Program-made: the position numbers and the translations under genes
Notes under the pieces: model-generated
What the model was told of the DNA's origin: nothing
The model's input: only the letters and a program-made list of their open reading frames with translations
Database searches by the model: none
Shown: positions 53,841 to 57,766 of the stretch, in pieces
Layout: each line of letters opens with the position of its first letter
Numbering within the stretch: position 1 is the first letter of the stretch
From: Deltaproteobacteria bacterium
Lineage (GTDB): Bacteria; Desulfobacterota; Desulfuromonadia; Geobacterales; DSM-12255
Reading direction: 5' to 3'
NCBI GenBank assembly: GCA_021849045.1
Contig: JAJZTK010000007.1
Location: forward strand, 1-57,766
Length of the DNA: 57,766 bases

Positions 53841-54617
53841 TTGCCGCTGCCGGTGCAGTTCTACATCTTTGCCTTCCTCTTCGGTGCCGTGGTCGGTTCA
53901 TTCCTGAACGTCTGCATCTGCCGCCTTCCGGAAGGGAGATCGGTGGTGTTTCCTCCTTCCGCCTGTCCTTCCTGCGGGGCTGGTATCCGCTGGTACGACA
54001 ATATCCCCATCGTCAGTTATCTCGTTCTCAGGGGGCGGTGCCGTTCGTGCCATGTAGCCATTTCCTGGCGCTATCCCCTGGTGGAGGCCTTGAACGGCCT
54101 GCTGACCCTGGTACTGTTCCTCCGCTTCGGACCGTCCCTGACCTTCCTGGCGCTGTTTTTCTTCTGCTCCGCCCTGGTGGCTATCACCTTCATCGATTTC
54201 GATCACCAGATCATTCCGGACGTCATCAGCCTTCCCGGCATCGTGGTCGGTTTTGTCTTCTCCTTTTTCCTCCCCTGGCTCGGGTGGCGGTCGTCGCTCA
54301 TCGGCATCGTCGCCGGCGGCGGGGTCATCTGGCTGATCATCGAGCTCTACTACCGGCTGCGGAAGGAAGAGGGGATGGGGGGAGGCGATGTCAAGCTCCT
54401 GGCGATGATCGGTGCCTTCCTCGGCTGGCGGGCCATCCTGTTCACCCTCTTCGCCGCGTCCCTGGTGGGGTCGGTCGTCGGCGTATCCCTCATGTTCCTG
54501 CAGAAAAAGGACGGCAAGCTGGCCATCCCCTTTGGGCCGTACCTTGCGCTGGGCGCTGTTCTGTATATATTTTACGGGAAGCAGATCATTTTCTGGTATC
54601 TGAACATCGGCAGGTAA
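53841..54617 (+). CDS. pilD: Prepilin peptidase/methyltransferase
   Basis: This 258-aa integral membrane protein has the N-methyltransferase zinc site (Cys42, 45, 67, 70 in CPSC and CRSC) and the two catalytic aspartates of type IV prepilin peptidases (FIDFDHQIIPD and MGGGDVKLLA). It cleaves the leader of type IV pilins and methylates the new N-terminus. The TTG start is supported by GGAG seven bases upstream. The sensor kinase follows 15 bases later, so they may form one unit. Confidence 0.93.
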   Translation: MPLPVQFYIFAFLFGAVVGSFLNVCICRLPEGRSVVFPPSACPSCGAGIRWYDNIPIVSYLVLRGRCRSCHVAISWRYPLVEALNGLLTLVLFLRFGPSLTFLALFFFCSALVAITFIDFDHQIIPDVISLPGIVVGFVFSFFLPWLGWRSSLIGIVAGGGVIWLIIELYYRLRKEEGMGGGDVKLLAMIGAFLGWRAILFTLFAASLVGSVVGVSLMFLQKKDGKLAIPFGPYLALGAVLYIFYGKQIIFWYLNIGR

Positions 54618-54632
54618 CCTTATGGGGGGTGC

Positions 54633-56159
54633 ATGAAGCCGTTCCGTGTCAACCTGTCGGTTGCCATTCTCACCTCACTCGCTGCCCTCCTCCTCCTCTC
54701 CTGGCTGTTACTCAGCATCATCTCATTCACCACTGCACGCAAGGACCTGGTTGCCCAGAAAAACGAACAAGCCAGGATACTCCTGGCCACGTTCGTCAGT
54801 GCGCTTCCGCCGCGCCTGCAGTTGCCGGCCGATCCCGCGCCGACCCCTGCCGGTCGTATATCCGCAACCATCGGCCGGGAGCGGGACTTCCTGGATCTTC
54901 TGGTGACCGATGCCAATGGGGCGCCGGTCTATTATAAGAGCGCGAAGGGGAGCAACCGGCCCCTAAACGAGGTCGAGATGCGGGAGACCGTGCGGAGCGG
55001 CAAGAAATCGTTTGTCGTTGCCGACAACGGGCAGGCGGTGGTCCGCTATGCACCGATCGTCGAGTCGGGGGAGGTGGTCGGCGCAGCGCGGTTGTCCCTG
55101 GCCTTCGGCAGCGAGTTCGAACGGCTGGAACACTCGCGGCGCATCTTTTTTGCCTATTTTGTGCTTGATTTTCTCCTGCTGTTCGGTCTGGGGAGTTTCA
55201 TGCTCCGCAGGATTGTGGTCCTGCCGGTGTCGCGGCTTCTGGCGGCCACCGAGCGGATCACCGCGGGCGATTATTCCCACCCGGTGCATGGTGCCGGAAG
55301 TAAAGAGATTGGCGATCTTGCCGATGCGTTCAACCTGATGGTTCATTCCCTCAAGGTGAATAAGGATGAGGTCGAGCAGCATGTAGCCTCACTGGAGGAG
55401 GCGAACCGGGCGTTGCAGGTGGCACGGGAAGAGACCATACGTTCCGAAAAGCTGGCGTCGGTGGGGGTGCTGGCCGCCGGCATGGCCCACGAAATAGGCA
55501 CTCCACTCTCGGCGATCATCGGCTATGCCGGCATGTTGAAAGACGACCTGGCCGATGAGCCGGACAAGGCCGATCACGCTGATCGGATCGAACGGGAGGC
55601 GCACAGGATCGATCGGCTGGTGCGGGAGCTTCTCGATTATGCCCGTCCCCGACGGCCGGAATGCGAACGGTTCGCTATTGGTCCGTTCCTTGCCGAGACC
55701 GTGGCCATGCTCGACCGCCAGGGACTGTTCAAGCGGGTCAAGGTCAGCCTTTCGGTTGCAGAAGGGATACCTGAGCCGTTTATTGACCGGCACCAACTCC
55801 TTCAGGTGCTCATTAATCTGCTGGTGAATGCCCGTGATGCCATGCCCGAAGGAGGGACTATTTCGGTCTCTGCCGTACATACTTTGAACGCTCCGGGAAT
55901 GAACCGGGCTGTTACCATAACTGTCCGGGACTCGGGTGAAGGTATTGCCCCGGAGCACCTGGACAAGGTGTTTGATCCGTTCTTCACCACCAAGGACCCC
56001 GGACGCGGGACCGGCCTCGGTCTTGCCATCTGTGCGCGGATCATGGATGGGTTTGGTGGGAAGATCACAGTCCGGAGCCGACGGGGGGAAGGGACGGAGT
56101 TCGTCATCTGGCTTCCGGTGGCAGAACCGGATTATGAGGGGGAACCGGGTGGGAAATAA
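54633..56159 (+). CDS. Membrane sensor histidine kinase
   Basis: This 508-aa kinase has TM1 at 10-33, a periplasmic domain of about 140 residues, TM2 near 168-190, HAMP, the H-box GMAHEIGTPLSAIIG with phospho-His, an N-box LINLLVNARDAM, and the G-boxes VRDSGEGIAP and GTGLGLAI. GGGGG precedes the ATG. It overlaps the regulator gene by 10 bases, so the two form a two-component pair of the NtrB-type class. Confidence 0.93.
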   Translation: MKPFRVNLSVAILTSLAALLLLSWLLLSIISFTTARKDLVAQKNEQARILLATFVSALPPRLQLPADPAPTPAGRISATIGRERDFLDLLVTDANGAPVYYKSAKGSNRPLNEVEMRETVRSGKKSFVVADNGQAVVRYAPIVESGEVVGAARLSLAFGSEFERLEHSRRIFFAYFVLDFLLLFGLGSFMLRRIVVLPVSRLLAATERITAGDYSHPVHGAGSKEIGDLADAFNLMVHSLKVNKDEVEQHVASLEEANRALQVAREETIRSEKLASVGVLAAGMAHEIGTPLSAIIGYAGMLKDDLADEPDKADHADRIEREAHRIDRLVRELLDYARPRRPECERFAIGPFLAETVAMLDRQGLFKRVKVSLSVAEGIPEPFIDRHQLLQVLINLLVNARDAMPEGGTISVSAVHTLNAPGMNRAVTITVRDSGEGIAPEHLDKVFDPFFTTKDPGRGTGLGLAICARIMDGFGGKITVRSRRGEGTEFVIWLPVAEPDYEGEPGGK

Positions 56160-57528
56160 AGCGCATAACAAACGGATTCTCGTGGTGGATGACGAAGAGA
56201 GTCTGCGCCATATGTTGTCGGTCCTCCTCCGAAAACAAGGATATACCGTCGATACGGCGGAAAACGGCAAGGAGGCCCTGGCAAAGGTCGGCAAGGTCCG
56301 GTACGAGTTTGTTCTCAGCGATATCATGATGCCGGAGATGGATGGCAAAGCCTTTCTTCAGGAGGCGGTCCGGCAGGGAGTTCCCGCGACAACCATCATG
56401 ATGTCCGCCTACGGGACTGTGGATACGGCCATTGAATGCATGAAACTGGGGGCATACGACTATGTTTCCAAGCCATTCAAAAACGATGAAATAATCCTGG
56501 TGCTGAAGAAGGCGGAGGAGCGGGAACGGCTCAAGGAGGAGAATACCCGGTTGAAAGCGGAAATTAACCGGGAATATACCTTTGCGGATATCATCAGCAG
56601 GGCTCCACGGATGCAGGAGCTGTTCGGCCTGGTCCGAAAGCTGTGCGACGTCAAGACCACGGTGCTGGTGCAGGGGGAGTCAGGTACCGGCAAGGAGCTG
56701 ATCGCCCGGGCGCTGCATTTCACCGGTAGCCGGCGCCATGCCCCCTTTGTGGCCGTCAATTGCGGTGCCATCCCGGAAAGTCTGTTGGAGAGCGAACTGT
56801 TCGGCCACGTGAAAGGGGCATTCACCGATGCCGCTGCGGACAAGGCCGGTCTGTTCGAGCAGGCGGATGGCGGGACCCTGTTCCTTGATGAGATTGGTGA
56901 GATGCCGCTGTCTCTCCAGGTAAAACTCCTGCGGGTGATTCAGGATGAGGAGATCAAGCGGGTAGGGGGGACGACGGCAAAAAAGGTGAATGTCAGAGTT
57001 GTTTCGGCCACTGCCAGGCGGTTGGACGAGGAGGTGGCGGCCGGACGTTTTCGGGAGGATCTTTTTTTCCGTCTCAATGTCTTTACCATTTCCCTGCCCC
57101 CGCTCAGGGAGCGGGTGGAAGACATTCCGCTGCTGATTGATTTTTTCATCGGCAAGTACGCCCATGCCTTTGGCAAATCTGTGGGCAATTGTACTGCCGA
57201 GGCCCGCAAGGCTCTGGCTGCCTACACCTGGCCGGGCAATGTTCGGGAACTGGAAAACGTGGTGGAGCGGGGGGTTATTCTTTGTGACCATGATTTGTTG
57301 GGGCTGGAGTGCCTGCCGCCTCAGATAGCCGGTGACAATGATCTGCTCGGCCACTTTGCCCTTGCTGCTGATTCGCTGTCGATCAAACAATCCGAGATTG
57401 TTCTGGAGAGGGAACTGATCAGGCGTGCCCTGAACAAGACCAACGGTAACCGGACCCATGCGGCCCGGCTGTTGGAAATAAGTCATCGGGCATTGCTGTA
57501 TAAGCTGAAGGAATATGGTATCGAATAG
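56150..57528 (+). CDS. Sigma-54-dependent response regulator with GAFTDA loop
   Basis: This 459-aa partner of the preceding kinase has a receiver (Asp58 in VLSDIMMP), a AAA+ domain with Walker A GESGTGKE and DGGTLFLDEIGEM, and a C-terminal Fis-type helix (RTHAARLLEISHRALLYKLK). The GTG at 56150 is chosen because AGGGGG is placed six bases upstream and it overlaps the kinase; an ATG at 56135 is the alternative. The sigma-54 contact loop reads GAFTDA instead of GAFTGA. Confidence 0.9.
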
Positions 57529-57766
57529 TCGATCTGGTGTGGGCACAGCTGACGGCTACGGTGCTAGCCTTGAAAATTTTGCATAGCAGCAGCTCGTTGC
57601 TCGCTGCTAACCATGAACTATTTGCGCAATGATGGTGTTGTTTCTTAAAATGCGCTGCAATTACGGCTGATTCCCTTTAGCTGGTCGACGGCATCCTAAT
57701 TGCTTGACTTTGTTGCACCTTGCCGATGCCGGCGCTGGATGTAGGGCAATGAAAGAGCCGCTTAGA
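57529..57766. other. Downstream end of window, no gene seen
   Basis: The last 238 bases hold no convincing open frame, and I see no terminator with a T-run after the regulator. Only a weak GCAGC/GCTGC hairpin around 57584-57608 is visible. Confidence 0.5.

Overview
The window looks like chromosomal DNA from a Geobacter-type bacterium (Desulfuromonadia/Geobacterales). The evidence is high GC, CXXCH-rich secreted cytochromes, a pyruvate carboxylase end, many chemotaxis and sigma-54 regulators, and a valS-pilD-sensor-kinase-regulator block of the kind I associate with Geobacter. This is pattern recognition, not a database match. I saw no tRNA, rRNA, CRISPR array, transposase or phage gene.

Layout. 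1-5.8 kb: the end of pyc, a small lipoprotein, an alpha/beta hydrolase behind a triheme cytochrome, then ptsP divergent from a TPR gene. 5.9-8.2 kb: a chemoreceptor and cheW. 8.3-17.7 kb: housekeeping and regulation, namely a YyaL-type thioredoxin-fold protein, a LuxR-type regulator with a degenerate receiver, murJ, a DUF815 ATPase preceded by a tight cluster of DnaA-box-like 9-mers, mazG, an aminotransferase and an NtrX-like activator. 17.8-20.8 kb: a Sel1-repeat protein, a tiny possible lipoprotein and a pentaheme cytochrome. 21.0-28.4 kb: one minus-strand operon reading YdjY-domain protein, secreted squalene-cyclase-like (toroid) protein, EboD, an unrecognised 100-aa protein, EboB, EboE, EboF, EboC. 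28.5-38.6 kb: a PEP-CTERM protein behind a 3,090-aa secreted multidomain protein (PKD, MopE-type, FG-GAP, LamG-like, toroid, FN3) with a sigma-54-type promoter. 38.9-45.4 kb: a seven-gene MoxR/Bat operon. 45.6-49.3 kb: a HAD phosphatase, a YdcF protein, a small secreted protein and a second chemoreceptor. 49.7-57.5 kb: a response regulator, valS, pilD, and a histidine kinase with a sigma-54 activator.

Most interesting: the ebo-type cluster is intact and tightly overlapping. It is fused in one operon to a secreted YdjY protein and a secreted toroid protein, and the same toroid fold recurs inside the neighbouring giant protein. UbiA prenyltransferase, a dehydroquinate-synthase-like cyclase, TIM-barrel and TatD enzymes together suggest synthesis and export of a cyclitol- or quinone-like prenylated metabolite to the envelope. 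The secreted toroid proteins are candidates for handling it outside the membrane. That link is inference.

Other notable structure: two copies of a 130-bp palindromic element, each sitting between convergent genes; heptameric GTGAGGA arrays after genes; a 16-bp perfect palindrome at the predicted start site of the LuxR-type gene; and several clean terminators and promoters.
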